Translations under genes and position numbers: made by a program
Origin: Akkermansiaceae bacterium UBA5688
GTDB taxonomy: Bacteria; Verrucomicrobiota; Verrucomicrobiia; Verrucomicrobiales; Akkermansiaceae
NCBI GenBank assembly: GCA_002420315.1
Contig: DIHU01000237.1
Span: forward strand, 1 to 40,308
DNA length: 40,308 bases
Direction: 5' to 3'
Shown here: positions 1-9,288 of the stretch, in pieces
How positions within the stretch are numbered: position 1 is the stretch's first letter
How the letters are laid out: every line of letters starts with the position of its first letter
Notes under the pieces: model-generated
Databases searched by the model: none
What the model was told of the DNA's origin: nothing
Seen by the model: only the letters and a program-made list of their open reading frames with translations

Positions 1-129
1 TTTCTTTCCACTCGTTTATTGATCGTTGGAAGTGGCCATTTGGCGACAGAAATAAGCTTAAGATTACTAATTCTAACGATTAAGCATTGCACGAGGTGTT
101 TCCATGGCTAGCGTCCGTCCTTTCCCGGC

Positions 130-1308
130 ATGAATATCCACGAATATCAGGCAAAGGAGCTGTTTGATCGCTTTGAAGTCCCCAGTCCCCGGGGAAAGAT
201 GGCAGGAACAGCTGAAGAGGCGGAAGCCATCGCAAAAGAAATTGGTTCGGACCTTTTGGTGGTCAAGGCTCAGGTCCATGCAGGGGGCCGGGGAAAAGGC
301 ACCTTTAAAAATGGTTTCGAAGGTGGAGTCCATCTTACCAAAGATCCCGTCGCGATCGGCGAAATCGCAGGCAAAATGATAGGCGAAACTCTTGTGACCA
401 AACAGACTGGCAACGAAGGACGTCTTGTCCGTAAGGTAATGGTTGCTGACGCAGTTGAGATCGAACACGAGTATTATCTTTCGCTCCTCATGGACCGCGA
501 CACTAGCCGTCCTGTAATTGTTGCCTCGACCGAGGGGGGGATGGATATTGAGGAGGTCGCTGAAAATCGTCCTGAAAAAATTATCAAGCAGCTGATTCAT
601 CCGCTCGCTGGTCTTCAGCCTTATGAAGTCCGTAAGCTCACGGCTGCTCTAGGATTTAAGGGTGGAGCTGCCAAGGAATTTGGGAAGCTCCTCAAAAATC
701 TCTACAAACTATTTCTTAGTCTTGATTGCGACATGGTCGAGATCAACCCGCTTGTCGAAACTAATGACGGACAGGTGCTCGCTCTTGATGCAAAGTTTGG
801 TTTTGATGATAATGCGCTTTATCGCCACCCTGAGGTCTTAGCTTATCGTGATACCGAAGAAGAGGACCCTCGCGAAGTTGCTGCTTCTGAGTTTGACCTC
901 AGCTACATTGGACTTGATGGAAACATTGCCTGCCTCGTGAACGGGGCTGGTTTAGCCATGGCAACTATGGATGCTATCAAGTTTGCGGGTGGAGATCCTG
1001 CCAATTTTCTTGATGTCGGTGGTGGCGCGACCAAAGAGCAGGTCGTCGGAGCGTTTAATATCATTCAATCTGACGCTAAGGTCGAAGCGATTTTGATTAA
1101 TATCTTCGGTGGTATTATGGACTGCAACGTGATTGCCGAGGGCGTGGTGGCAGCAGTTCAGGAGACAGGACTTAAACTGCCTCTCATCGTTCGTCTCGAA
1201 GGAAATAATGTAACTGCTGGCCGCGAAACCCTTTCCGCTTCCGGGCTCGCTATTACCGGCGCGGACGATCTGGCAGATGCCGCCAAAAAGGCTGTTGCTT
1301 CTGTCTAA
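130..1308 (+). CDS. sucC: Succinyl-CoA synthetase (ADP-forming) beta subunit
   Basis: Beta subunit of succinate-CoA ligase, which couples succinyl-CoA cleavage to nucleotide triphosphate formation in the TCA cycle and works with the alpha subunit encoded next. The 392-residue product has the usual family length and the classic start MNIHEYQAKELF. An ATP-grasp region follows, with a glycine-rich VHAGGRGKG segment near residue 50. A C-terminal CoA-ligase domain carries GGGA and NIFGGIMDCNVIA. The ATG at 130 gives the conserved N-terminus exactly. No clear Shine-Dalgarno precedes it. It is followed by sucD after 23 bases, so the two are almost certainly one transcript. Confidence 0.97.
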   Translation: MNIHEYQAKELFDRFEVPSPRGKMAGTAEEAEAIAKEIGSDLLVVKAQVHAGGRGKGTFKNGFEGGVHLTKDPVAIGEIAGKMIGETLVTKQTGNEGRLVRKVMVADAVEIEHEYYLSLLMDRDTSRPVIVASTEGGMDIEEVAENRPEKIIKQLIHPLAGLQPYEVRKLTAALGFKGGAAKEFGKLLKNLYKLFLSLDCDMVEINPLVETNDGQVLALDAKFGFDDNALYRHPEVLAYRDTEEEDPREVAASEFDLSYIGLDGNIACLVNGAGLAMATMDAIKFAGGDPANFLDVGGGATKEQVVGAFNIIQSDAKVEAILINIFGGIMDCNVIAEGVVAAVQETGLKLPLIVRLEGNNVTAGRETLSASGLAITGADDLADAAKKAVASV

Positions 1309-1331
1309 ATCCCAAACTGAATTATAAAAAG

Positions 1332-2237
1332 ATGTCTATTCTCGTTAATGCAGACACCAAGGTTTTGGTGCAAGGAATTACTGGTGGGTTTGGCGGACGC
1401 CATGCTGGGCTGAGTCTCGAATATGGAACCTCGCTTGTTGCAGGAGTAACTCCAGGTAAAGGAGGGAAAATGTTCAATCATGGCGATTATAGTGTTCCAA
1501 TTTATGATACCGTTTCTGACGCGGTTAAAGAAACTGGAGCCACTACTTCGGCAATTTTCGTGCCTCCGCCATTCGCTGCTGACGCTATCCTTGAGGCGGT
1601 TGATGCTGATGTTGACCTAATTGTCGCCATTACCGAAGGCATTCCTGTGATGGATATGATGCGAGTAAAGGAATACATGCGTGGATCCCAAACTCGCCTT
1701 ATTGGGCCGAACTGTCCTGGCGTCGTTACTCCTGGAGCTGGTCCTGATTCCACTGGTGGTTGCCGTATTGGAATAGCGCCAGGCTACATTCACAAAAAAG
1801 GAAACGTTGGTATTCTCTCTCGTTCTGGCACGCTCACTTACGAAGCTGTTTGGCAGGTTACTTCGCTCGGCTATGGCCAAAGTACTTGTGTCGGAATCGG
1901 AGGAGATCCGATCAATGGAACTTCTCATCTAGATATTATTAAGCTTTTCAATGAAGACCCCGAGACTGAGGCGATTATCATGATCGGTGAAATTGGAGGG
2001 TCAGCTGAAGAAGAGGCGGCTGCTTGGATCAAGGAGAATTGCAAGAAACCTGTCGCTGGATTCATCGCTGGGGCTACTGCACCACCGGGACGCCGAATGG
2101 GGCACGCTGGAGCAATCGTTTCAGGGGGGCAGGGGACTGCCGAAGCAAAAAAAGCTGCTATGGCTGACGCTGGCATCGTTGTAGCCGAGACTCCTTCCGA
2201 GATGGGGTCTGCTCTTCTCCAAGCATGGGGTAAGTGA
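1332..2237 (+). CDS. sucD: Succinyl-CoA synthetase alpha subunit
   Basis: Alpha subunit of succinyl-CoA synthetase. It carries the CoA-binding domain and the histidine that is transiently phosphorylated. The N-terminus MSILVNADTKVLVQGITGGFGG is the Rossmann-type CoA-binding fold. The active-site segment GRRMGHAGAIVSGG places the phosphohistidine at about residue 258, matching His246 of E. coli. GPNCPG and LSRSGTLTYE are also conserved. The 301-residue length is normal for the family. The gene sits 23 bases after sucC, completes the enzyme, and is followed by an intrinsic terminator that closes the operon. Confidence 0.97.
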   Translation: MSILVNADTKVLVQGITGGFGGRHAGLSLEYGTSLVAGVTPGKGGKMFNHGDYSVPIYDTVSDAVKETGATTSAIFVPPPFAADAILEAVDADVDLIVAITEGIPVMDMMRVKEYMRGSQTRLIGPNCPGVVTPGAGPDSTGGCRIGIAPGYIHKKGNVGILSRSGTLTYEAVWQVTSLGYGQSTCVGIGGDPINGTSHLDIIKLFNEDPETEAIIMIGEIGGSAEEEAAAWIKENCKKPVAGFIAGATAPPGRRMGHAGAIVSGGQGTAEAKKAAMADAGIVVAETPSEMGSALLQAWGK

Positions 2238-2267
2238 TGTAATCCGAATGAAAGATTTTCAAAAGCA

Positions 2268-2298
2268 CGATTGAGCTCAGTCTTAATCGCTCTTTTTT
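2268..2298 (+). terminator. Intrinsic terminator of sucCD
   Basis: An 8-bp stem (CGATTGAG with CTTAATCG, including one G-U pair) around a six-base loop is followed within a few bases by a run of six T (2293-2298). It lies 30 bases after the sucD stop and before a gene on the other strand. Confidence 0.7.
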
Positions 2299-2340
2299 AT
2301 GTCTCAGTCGAGTATGAGGAAATAGGTTTTGTTAAGTTCT

Positions 2341-2586
2341 TCACCAGAGGGGAATCTGTTCATCTTCCTCATTTTCTTTTCGAGCAGGAGCCGTAATTAG
2401 ATCCAAGTCGAGAATAAGATCAGGCGAAGCCCTCTCCTCTTCTTCTAGAATTCCGCGAATGCGTTCTCTCCACATTCCCGCATTACCGCCTTGCTTGCGG
2501 GATAATTGCTCGGCCCATTGGCTGAGCATTCCACTAGCGTTGGCTCTCTTACGGATTCTTGCGAGCCAAGTATTATAGGTTTTCAT
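2341..2586 (-). CDS. Small hypothetical protein, unknown function
   Basis: An 81-residue protein if started at the ATG at 2586; a TTG at 2631 would add 15 residues. I do not recognise a named family. It is basic and aromatic at the N-terminus (MKTYNTWLARIRKRA), rich in Arg, Trp and Glu in the middle (MWRERIRGILEEEERA) and acidic at the end, with no signal peptide or membrane segment, so a cytoplasmic helical protein is likely. It occupies the gap between the sucCD terminator and the aminopeptidase, is divergent from the latter by about 190 bases, and does not overlap a real gene. The amino-acid composition is protein-like rather than shadow-like, but existence is inferred. Confidence 0.5.
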   Translation of the reverse strand: MKTYNTWLARIRKRANASGMLSQWAEQLSRKQGGNAGMWRERIRGILEEEERASPDLILDLDLITAPARKENEEDEQIPLW

Positions 2587-2775
2587 GAAGAGATCGAAGG
2601 GAGAATGACCAAGGAAAGACCGAATTGCCAAGTGGAATTGAATACGCCCACTCTGAAAGTTTCACCCGGTGGAAAAGCCATATTTTTAGAGGCACTTACT
2701 AGGAAAAAGAAAATGAATGAAGCTACTTGCAGTCCATTCTTGCCAGATTGGTTCAAAACGAGTGCATTACTCTAC

Positions 2776-4065
2776 ATGCGCTACGAAGCTATCGATCCTC
2801 AATTTTTTGTCCGTAATCGCGAACGATTACTCGAGAATTTGAAGCCGAATAGTTTGGTTGTTATTCATGCCAATGATATTTTCCCAACCAATGCCGATGG
2901 GACGATGGCTTTCCGCCAGAACAACGATTTGTTCTATTTGACCGGTGTTGATCAAGAAGAGACAGTTTTGATTTTAAGTCCGGATGCGGTCCTTCAGGAG
3001 GACCGGGCGATTCTTTTCGTTAGAGAGACTTCTGAGCAAATTGCAATCTGGGAAGGAGAAAAGCTGACCAAGGAGCAGGCAACTGAGGCTTCTGGGATGA
3101 AGAATATCCAGTGGGTCGATGCGTTTGAGCCAGCTTTTCGTCGCCTTGCGTTACAAGCCGAGAATATTTACCTACATACCAACGAATATGTAGCGGCCTC
3201 GGAAATTGTAGAGACTCGTAATCGTCGTTTCATTCACAGATGTCAGGAGCTTTATCCATTACACAATTATGAGCGGGTTGCAGTGCCTTTGCAGAAGCTT
3301 CGCATGGTCAAAGATCCAGAAGAGATCAAATTTCTTCAGAGGGCAATCGATATCACTGAGGCGGGATTTCGTCGGGTTCTCAAGTTTCTTAAGCCCGGGG
3401 TTGGAGAGTGGGAACTGGAAGCCGAGTATCTTCATGAATTTGTTCGAAATAAGTCGCGAGGATTTTCCTATTCTCCGATCATTGGGTCTGGGAAAAATGC
3501 CTGCGCTCTTCACTATTTAGACAACGATGATATTTGTGAGGATGGTGAAATGGTGCTCATGGATGTGGGCGCTGAGTATGGTAATTGGAATGCTGATATG
3601 ACGCGGACGGTTCCCGTGAATGGTAAATTTTCATCGCGACAGAAAGATGTTTATGAGGCTGTTCTTCGCGTGATGTGGGGTGCGAATGATATCCTTCGAC
3701 CTGGCCTCACTCCAAGTGCGTATCAGAAACAGGTTCTTGAAATCATGGAAAAAGAGTTGGTTGGCCTAGGGTTGATTGATGCTGAAGAGGCCAAAAGGCA
3801 GGATGATTCCAAAAGATTGGTGAAAAAATATTTCATGCATGGGACTTCCCATCATCTAGGTTTGGATGTTCATGATGTATACCCTGCAAATGCTCCATAC
3901 GCGGTCGGGCAGGTTCTTACGATCGAACCTGGGATTTATATTCCTGAAGAGAATTTGGGTGTCCGAATCGAGAATGATGTCATCATTGGTGAGGCCAAAA
4001 ATATTGATATGTTTACCAATTTTCCAACGACGGTAGAGGAGATAGAAGCGGCAATGGCTGAGTAA
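2776..4065 (+). CDS. pepP: Xaa-Pro aminopeptidase (M24B)
   Basis: Cytoplasmic metallo-aminopeptidase removing N-terminal residues that precede proline. The product is 429 residues from the ATG at 2776, chosen because MRYEAIDPQFFVRNRERLLENL matches the start of the AMP_N domain. An in-frame start at 2506 would add a 90-residue non-conserved leader. The N-terminal domain runs to about residue 165 (FRQNNDLFYLTGV). The C-terminal pita-bread fold has all five metal ligands of the family in place: Asp263, Asp274, His359 (HGTSHHLG), Glu384 (TIEPGIYIP) and Glu399 (RIENDV). It is convergent with glnD, with an 80-base gap that has no convincing terminator. Confidence 0.93.
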   Translation: MRYEAIDPQFFVRNRERLLENLKPNSLVVIHANDIFPTNADGTMAFRQNNDLFYLTGVDQEETVLILSPDAVLQEDRAILFVRETSEQIAIWEGEKLTKEQATEASGMKNIQWVDAFEPAFRRLALQAENIYLHTNEYVAASEIVETRNRRFIHRCQELYPLHNYERVAVPLQKLRMVKDPEEIKFLQRAIDITEAGFRRVLKFLKPGVGEWELEAEYLHEFVRNKSRGFSYSPIIGSGKNACALHYLDNDDICEDGEMVLMDVGAEYGNWNADMTRTVPVNGKFSSRQKDVYEAVLRVMWGANDILRPGLTPSAYQKQVLEIMEKELVGLGLIDAEEAKRQDDSKRLVKKYFMHGTSHHLGLDVHDVYPANAPYAVGQVLTIEPGIYIPEENLGVRIENDVIIGEAKNIDMFTNFPTTVEEIEAAMAE

Positions 4066-4145
4066 GAATCGAGGCGGCTAATCCGATTGTTTAGACCCTA
4101 TTTTGGCCCGTGTTACTTCTACTCCTTGTTCAATTCACCCTCAGA

Positions 4146-6854
4146 CTAGGTTAACAGATTTTTGAGATCATTCTCAAGTCGGTCAACGGCATCTTGGTCA
4201 GTCAATTTTTGACCATCTGGAGTACTGACATAAATAGAATCGAGAGCTGCGCCCTTCTCGGTGCAGATGCGTGAGTGGACTGTGACGAGATTATGGTCGT
4301 TGACGGTTCTGAGAACATCGTGGAGGAGTGCAATGCGATCGAGGGCTTGGAGTTCGATCACAGTATAGTGAGGATCGAGATTGTTACTGGTCCAAACTCG
4401 AACGGGGAACTCGAAAATCTGCTTTGTCTCGGGTTTAAGGAAATTCTCCTTCTTTTTGAGGTATTTGGCTGGTTCGTAAGCTTTCTGTTGGTTGATTTGG
4501 TAGAGTGTTGCTACCACCGACTTCTTAGTGTTGCTGTTGGCTATAGCCTTGAAATCGTCATTACAAACACGGAAGAGGTCTAGGGCGACACCGTCTGGAC
4601 GTGTGTAAACATCTGCCGAAAGAATATTGATTTGGTGTGTTGCCAGGGCACAACAGGTTTTTTCTAAAAAACGATAGGAATTATGGCTGACAATGATGAG
4701 TTCGCTGTAGCCAAATTTGGGCCGATCAATCCATTGGACTGCGCACTCAAAAGGAGTTTTAGGCCGTCGTGCTCGTCTATCGATATATTGCCAAAGTGCG
4801 ACGATATGTTTAGAGATACTCTTTTTGCTTCGATACCGGAAGTAGCGCTTTGGCATAAGCTTTGAGTGCTGGTCGAAAATCGCATGATACTTCTCCTTTA
4901 GTCCTGATTTAATTTCAGAGAGCGTTTCTTGAACATCTTGATCGACTTCCTCTTTCCCCGCAGTCATTCCTTTCAAGATAAATTCTCGGGTATTTCGGTA
5001 GAGCTGAAGAATGAGGGTTTCCTTCCATGGTGACCAAGCTTCCTCATTGGTGCCGTTTGAATCCGCGTATGTGAAGAGAAGAAGGGCGTCAAGACGGTGC
5101 CGGTCTCTCATGATTTTGGCAAACTCCCGAATGACTTCAGGGTCATCGATATTTTTCTTCGTTGCGAACCTCCATAAGGTGAGGTGGTGGTCGACAAGGA
5201 AGATGATGAGAGCACGCCGTCCACCTGATATTTTAAGACGTTTGCAAAGTCGTGCTGCTAGAATGGCAGAGCCGTCGATATGCTCGCGAACATTTTCTGC
5301 TCTTCCAGTATCGTGCAGAATCAGAGCAATAAAGAGAGCGTATGGATCGGGGTGTTTTACAAAAATATCACGATAGATTTCGTGCTTCGGATCCTTGTCA
5401 TCAAATAGGTTATCAAGCTGATCAATACAGCGTAGGGTGTGTTCATCGGCGGTGTATCTATGGAAAAACTCGTGCTGAACGAGGCAATCAAGTGCTCCAA
5501 ATTCGGGGAGGTATCTACCGAGAACTCCGCTGCGGTGCATCAGACGAAGGGTTCGGGCGACTTGACCCTTTTTCTCGAGGATTTCCCGGAACGCATCACG
5601 GTTTTCAATTCGCATGCGGAATGACTTATCAATGAAGGTCCAACTGGCTTTGATGAGCTTCCGGAGGGAAGGGGAAGGGCTAAGTTCGTATTTTTGACAG
5701 TAGGCGAATAGTCTGATCAGGCGGTTGGGGTTTTCCTCAAAGATTGTTTTACGGCGAGGAAAAAGTCGCTTATTTCGAATGGTGTAATCGTCAAGTGACT
5801 TGAGTTTCTTCTTGATCAAGCCGAAGGTTAGCTTGGAGCGGAGGCCGTATTGTTGCCCTTCGTCATGTTGGAGTTCGAAAATCTCAAAGACTGATTTGGT
5901 GTGATTATAAACGTTTCGAGCATGAGTATAATAGTCTCTCATGAAACACTCAATTCGGCGAAGAATGGATTTTTGAGGGTAGCCAAATTCATTGGCGACT
6001 ACGCCCTGAAGTCGTAGAGTTAAAATATCGTTCCCTTTGTCATGGTAATGAAGAGCGTTTCTGACTCGATGAAGAAAATTAAAAGCATCCTTTAGTTCGC
6101 GCCTAGCAAGGCGGCTGAGGATACGCCTAGAAACGAGCTCAGTCATCGAACGGGTTCCGGCTTCGGCATCGATGATCCACTCTAAGTTGTGGTAGTCTCG
6201 GAGAGTGCCGGGGCTATCCTTGACATTAGGCTCTTGGAGAAAAACCGTGTGTGACCACTTTGCGTGGCGTGATGAGATGTCTGAACGACGTTCGTCAAAA
6301 AAGGCCTCCTTGTCCTTATCAATGCAGACCTTCCGAAAACGATCCTGAAATTTCTGAAATAATTCCTGTGGTCCAATCAACAAGCGGGCATCGAAAAGGG
6401 CTGTCCGGGATTGAGGCTCGAGTTTGGCTTCTTTCAGACACTCTGTGATGGAGCGAGTAGAAGGAAGAAATTTAAAGCCAAGATCCCATACGGTGTTTTG
6501 TAACTCACAAATGATTTCGGAGGCTCGTTTTGAGACCTTGCTGGAAGGAACCGAAGAAAGAAAGAGGAGGTCGACATCCGATCCGGGATTCATGATACCC
6601 CGGCCGTATCCTCCATTGGCAACAAGTGCGAGGGTATCCAATTCTTCGCCTTCTTTTAGCAAAGAGAGCAAAAGAGTTCTTAAAAGATGATCAATGGCTT
6701 CCGAGTTAGCTTGAGCGTGCGCTAAGCCTGCTTCACCTGAGAGATGCCGTGTGTGAAGCTTTCCGTGCCAGTCTTTCAGATTCGATTTGAGAAAAATGAG
6801 CCTCTCCTGAGGGGGCAACCCGCGCAGATGGTCCGCTTTAAGATCGTGGGGCAC
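4146..6854 (-). CDS. glnD: [Protein-PII] uridylyltransferase / uridylyl-removing enzyme
   Basis: Bifunctional nitrogen sensor that adds UMP to, and removes it from, PII signalling protein according to glutamine level. The 902-residue length fits the family (E. coli 890). A nucleotidyltransferase motif GGYGRGIMNPGSDVD lies at 81-95, with Asp93 and Asp95 as the metal-binding pair. A helical linker follows, then an HD domain from about 460 to 560, with HRYTADEHTL and the HD pair His514-Asp515 in LILHDTGRA. Two ACT domains close the protein (about 720-800 and 820-900). It starts 18 bases after the L,D-transpeptidase stop and is probably co-transcribed with it. No glnB is present in the window. 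Confidence 0.93.
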   Translation of the reverse strand: MPHDLKADHLRGLPPQERLIFLKSNLKDWHGKLHTRHLSGEAGLAHAQANSEAIDHLLRTLLLSLLKEGEELDTLALVANGGYGRGIMNPGSDVDLLFLSSVPSSKVSKRASEIICELQNTVWDLGFKFLPSTRSITECLKEAKLEPQSRTALFDARLLIGPQELFQKFQDRFRKVCIDKDKEAFFDERRSDISSRHAKWSHTVFLQEPNVKDSPGTLRDYHNLEWIIDAEAGTRSMTELVSRRILSRLARRELKDAFNFLHRVRNALHYHDKGNDILTLRLQGVVANEFGYPQKSILRRIECFMRDYYTHARNVYNHTKSVFEIFELQHDEGQQYGLRSKLTFGLIKKKLKSLDDYTIRNKRLFPRRKTIFEENPNRLIRLFAYCQKYELSPSPSLRKLIKASWTFIDKSFRMRIENRDAFREILEKKGQVARTLRLMHRSGVLGRYLPEFGALDCLVQHEFFHRYTADEHTLRCIDQLDNLFDDKDPKHEIYRDIFVKHPDPYALFIALILHDTGRAENVREHIDGSAILAARLCKRLKISGGRRALIIFLVDHHLTLWRFATKKNIDDPEVIREFAKIMRDRHRLDALLLFTYADSNGTNEEAWSPWKETLILQLYRNTREFILKGMTAGKEEVDQDVQETLSEIKSGLKEKYHAIFDQHSKLMPKRYFRYRSKKSISKHIVALWQYIDRRARRPKTPFECAVQWIDRPKFGYSELIIVSHNSYRFLEKTCCALATHQINILSADVYTRPDGVALDLFRVCNDDFKAIANSNTKKSVVATLYQINQQKAYEPAKYLKKKENFLKPETKQIFEFPVRVWTSNNLDPHYTVIELQALDRIALLHDVLRTVNDHNLVTVHSRICTEKGAALDSIYVSTPDGQKLTDQDAVDRLENDLKNLLT

Positions 6855-6872
6855 AGGAGAGAAGTGCTAGAA

Positions 6873-7529
6873 TTACCAGCGGATTGGGTTAATGCGGTGC
6901 CAAATACTGTTACGCGTGTAGTAGGTCTGGCCTGCAGTAGTAGTGCGAAGTGAACCGCGAATGATGTTCACTTCGGTTCCCTTCTTCACACGGTCATAAA
7001 GATCTATGATGTCCTTGGACTTCATGCGAATGCATCCATACGAGACGGGACGACCGATCTCTTTCTCGACTGGGGTTCCGTGGATATAAATGTGGCGGCG
7101 GTAGGTGTTGAGATTGTGTTTTTCTTTGCCGCTAAGCCAGAGGATGCGGGTAACGATTGGATCTCGTCCTTTAGCATTGGGTTTCAAAATTACTCCAGTC
7201 TGGCGGCGACTCTTAAAGACGGCGCCTTTCGGTGCTCCTTTGCCGATTTTCTTCGCAATAACATGCTTTCCAAGCGGAGTACGATAGCTTCCTGACTGGC
7301 TTCCAAGACCAAATCTAGAGGTTGAAATAGGGTAGGCCTTAACAGGCTCTTCGTTTCTCACTACGAGTATTTTTTGGTCCCGGACGCTAATAAGCATCTT
7401 GTTTTCGAGGCCATGCGATTGAGTGGAATTCAAATCAACCGATCGACTCGAACTTAAATCAACGGATGGAGTACAACTTAAAAAGAGGAAGGGAAGAGTT
7501 GTGAGTAGGACACAAACAATCGATTTCAT
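6873..7529 (-). CDS. L,D-transpeptidase (YkuD) lipoprotein
   Basis: Cell-envelope enzyme of the YkuD family, which makes 3-3 peptidoglycan cross-links or attaches proteins to peptidoglycan. The 218-residue product starts with a signal peptide ending in a lipobox (LFLSC, Cys19), so it is predicted to be a lipoprotein. After a Ser-rich linker the YkuD domain runs from about residue 45 to 195. The catalytic signature HGTP (His150) and SYGCIRM (Cys166) is intact. The C-terminal tail is basic. It lies between a glycosyltransferase gene (42 bases upstream) and glnD (18 bases downstream) on the same strand. The exact reaction (cross-linking or anchoring) cannot be told from sequence. Confidence 0.88.
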   Translation of the reverse strand: MKSIVCVLLTTLPFLFLSCTPSVDLSSSRSVDLNSTQSHGLENKMLISVRDQKILVVRNEEPVKAYPISTSRFGLGSQSGSYRTPLGKHVIAKKIGKGAPKGAVFKSRRQTGVILKPNAKGRDPIVTRILWLSGKEKHNLNTYRRHIYIHGTPVEKEIGRPVSYGCIRMKSKDIIDLYDRVKKGTEVNIIRGSLRTTTAGQTYYTRNSIWHRINPIRW

Positions 7530-7571
7530 TAATCGCGTGATGGAAGCGTGGGGTTGATTTGTGCCCGATAA

Positions 7572-9074
7572 TTAGTTTTCTCTGGAGCGGGATGGCAGCA
7601 ATTGAGCGAAACTTGCCATTTGTCCCAAAGAGTTCAGGGAAGTATAAAAGAATCCTACAGGAAAAGGAAGCAGTAGGATTGCAGAGGGCCAATTTCCTTG
7701 CAGGGCGGCATCGATTACTACGAAAAGGAAAAAGAAACCAAAAAGTAGCTCCACGATTGGAGTGAGGCTTTTGAGTGCCTTGTAGCGACTTTTCTTAATT
7801 TGCATCTTCTTTTTTCCTTCGATGCCGTATTTGGGGGTGCGGACAAATCCGGATTCGTGACCGATCATGGCCTCAATAACTGCTTTCGCATTGTTAACAG
7901 CCATCCCGATGCCCAAGGCAAGAAGAAGCGGAAGGTAGCAGATTTCACGTATCCACGTCTTGGGGTTTACTGCACGTTGGGCCACAGCATAGAAGATGAC
8001 GATGGAGATAGATGAGAAAAAGAAAATGGGAAAGTGAACAAGCAGGTTCCCCCAGAAACCGAACTCAGGTCCCCATTCGTTTTTAGGGAAGATGAGAATA
8101 CAAAGAGCGATTAGAGCAAGATAGGCGTAGTTTGCGGTAAGATGAGCGGTAGCCTCGAGTTTAACTGCTAAAGGGAATTCACTGCGCCAGATTGAAGGAA
8201 GACATTTTTTACAGCATTGAATAGAGCCTTTTGTCCATCGGTGCTGTTGGTTTTTAAATCCGGCCATATCGACTGGAAGTTCAGCGGGGGTTTCAACTTC
8301 TTTAAGAAAGATGAACTTCCAGCCCTTGAGTTGGGCGCGGTAGCTAAGGTCCATGTCCTCTGTAAGTGTGTCGTGCTCCCAGCCCCCGGCATCGATAATC
8401 GCTTGCTTGCGCCAAATTCCGCCGGTGCCGTTAAATGTAAAGAAGCGACCAGAACGATTTCGGGCGGTTTGCTCAAGCTCAAGGTGGCCGTCTAGAAAAA
8501 GGGCCTGAACGCGGGTTAGGGCGTTGTAGTTACGATTGAGGTGACCCCATCGAGTCTGGACAAGAGCGATTTTGTCGTTGGTGAAATGGTGGATGGTTTC
8601 CTGAAGAAGATCAGAATTCGGAACGAAGTCGGCGTCGAGAATGAGAATGAAATCACCGTTGGCTCGTTCCATCCCATTTTCGAGAGCGCCAGCTTTAAAG
8701 CCGGTACGGTCAGTGCGGTGAATGCATTCTGCGTCAAAGCCCCTTTCGCGAAGGCGGGCTGCTCCGGCGCGGGAAATTTCAACAGTCTCGTCAGTCGAGT
8801 CATCAAGAATCTGGATTTCCATCTTTTCCTGAGGGTAGTCGAGGGCCGCAACGGCCTCGAGAAGGCGGTCAACAACGTGCATTTCATTGAAAACAGGAAG
8901 CTGGATGGTGACACGTGGTAGTGTTTTGAACTCGCAAGCAGGCATAGGGCGTTTGCGGCCGTGCCTGAAATAAAGGTAAATGATTGTAAGGCGATGGAAC
9001 CCGTAACCGGCAAGGGCAAGAAGAACTGCGGTGTAAAGACCGAACCAGATCCAGGAGGAAACATCATTTGACAT
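7572..9074 (-). CDS. Cellulose-synthase-like family 2 glycosyltransferase
   Basis: Membrane processive-type GT2 glycosyltransferase of 500 residues. A TM segment is at about 7-27. The catalytic domain carries every hallmark of the cellulose synthase/CslA group: LPVFNE (59-64), DDSTD (91-95), DADF (147-150), TED (238-240) and QQHRW (276-280). Four or so further TM segments follow (about 310-400 and 440-490). The group includes cellulose, glucomannan and cyclic glucan synthases; substrate specificity is not readable here. No PilZ domain or cellulose accessory genes are adjacent. It heads the minus-strand run ending in glnD, and a 214-base divergent gap separates it from the lactonase gene. Confidence 0.88.
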   Translation of the reverse strand: MSNDVSSWIWFGLYTAVLLALAGYGFHRLTIIYLYFRHGRKRPMPACEFKTLPRVTIQLPVFNEMHVVDRLLEAVAALDYPQEKMEIQILDDSTDETVEISRAGAARLRERGFDAECIHRTDRTGFKAGALENGMERANGDFILILDADFVPNSDLLQETIHHFTNDKIALVQTRWGHLNRNYNALTRVQALFLDGHLELEQTARNRSGRFFTFNGTGGIWRKQAIIDAGGWEHDTLTEDMDLSYRAQLKGWKFIFLKEVETPAELPVDMAGFKNQQHRWTKGSIQCCKKCLPSIWRSEFPLAVKLEATAHLTANYAYLALIALCILIFPKNEWGPEFGFWGNLLVHFPIFFFSSISIVIFYAVAQRAVNPKTWIREICYLPLLLALGIGMAVNNAKAVIEAMIGHESGFVRTPKYGIEGKKKMQIKKSRYKALKSLTPIVELLFGFFFLFVVIDAALQGNWPSAILLLPFPVGFFYTSLNSLGQMASFAQLLPSRSREN

Positions 9075-9288
9075 AAATTCTATGGTTTGAATGGATGAAA
9101 GTGGGGGAAATTATCAGTCTGGATAAACTATTTAGTTGGCTAACCCATGAACCCCGTGGCAAGAATCCCTGCTTTTGTCAAGACATTGAACTGAAGGCTC
9201 GTCCAATGCTACCCTTTTAAAATATACATTTTTATAGTTTTACTTAGAAAATCTGGACAAATGAGTTTCCCGAAGTTTTTGTCAGGTC

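Noticed and set aside
1..129. Promoter elements for sucCD
   Set aside because: Only poor matches such as TTGGCG with ATTACT at 17 bases were seen; not enough to annotate.
73..600. 175-codon minus-strand frame over sucC
   Set aside because: Antisense to a certain gene, with no family similarity or plausible context.
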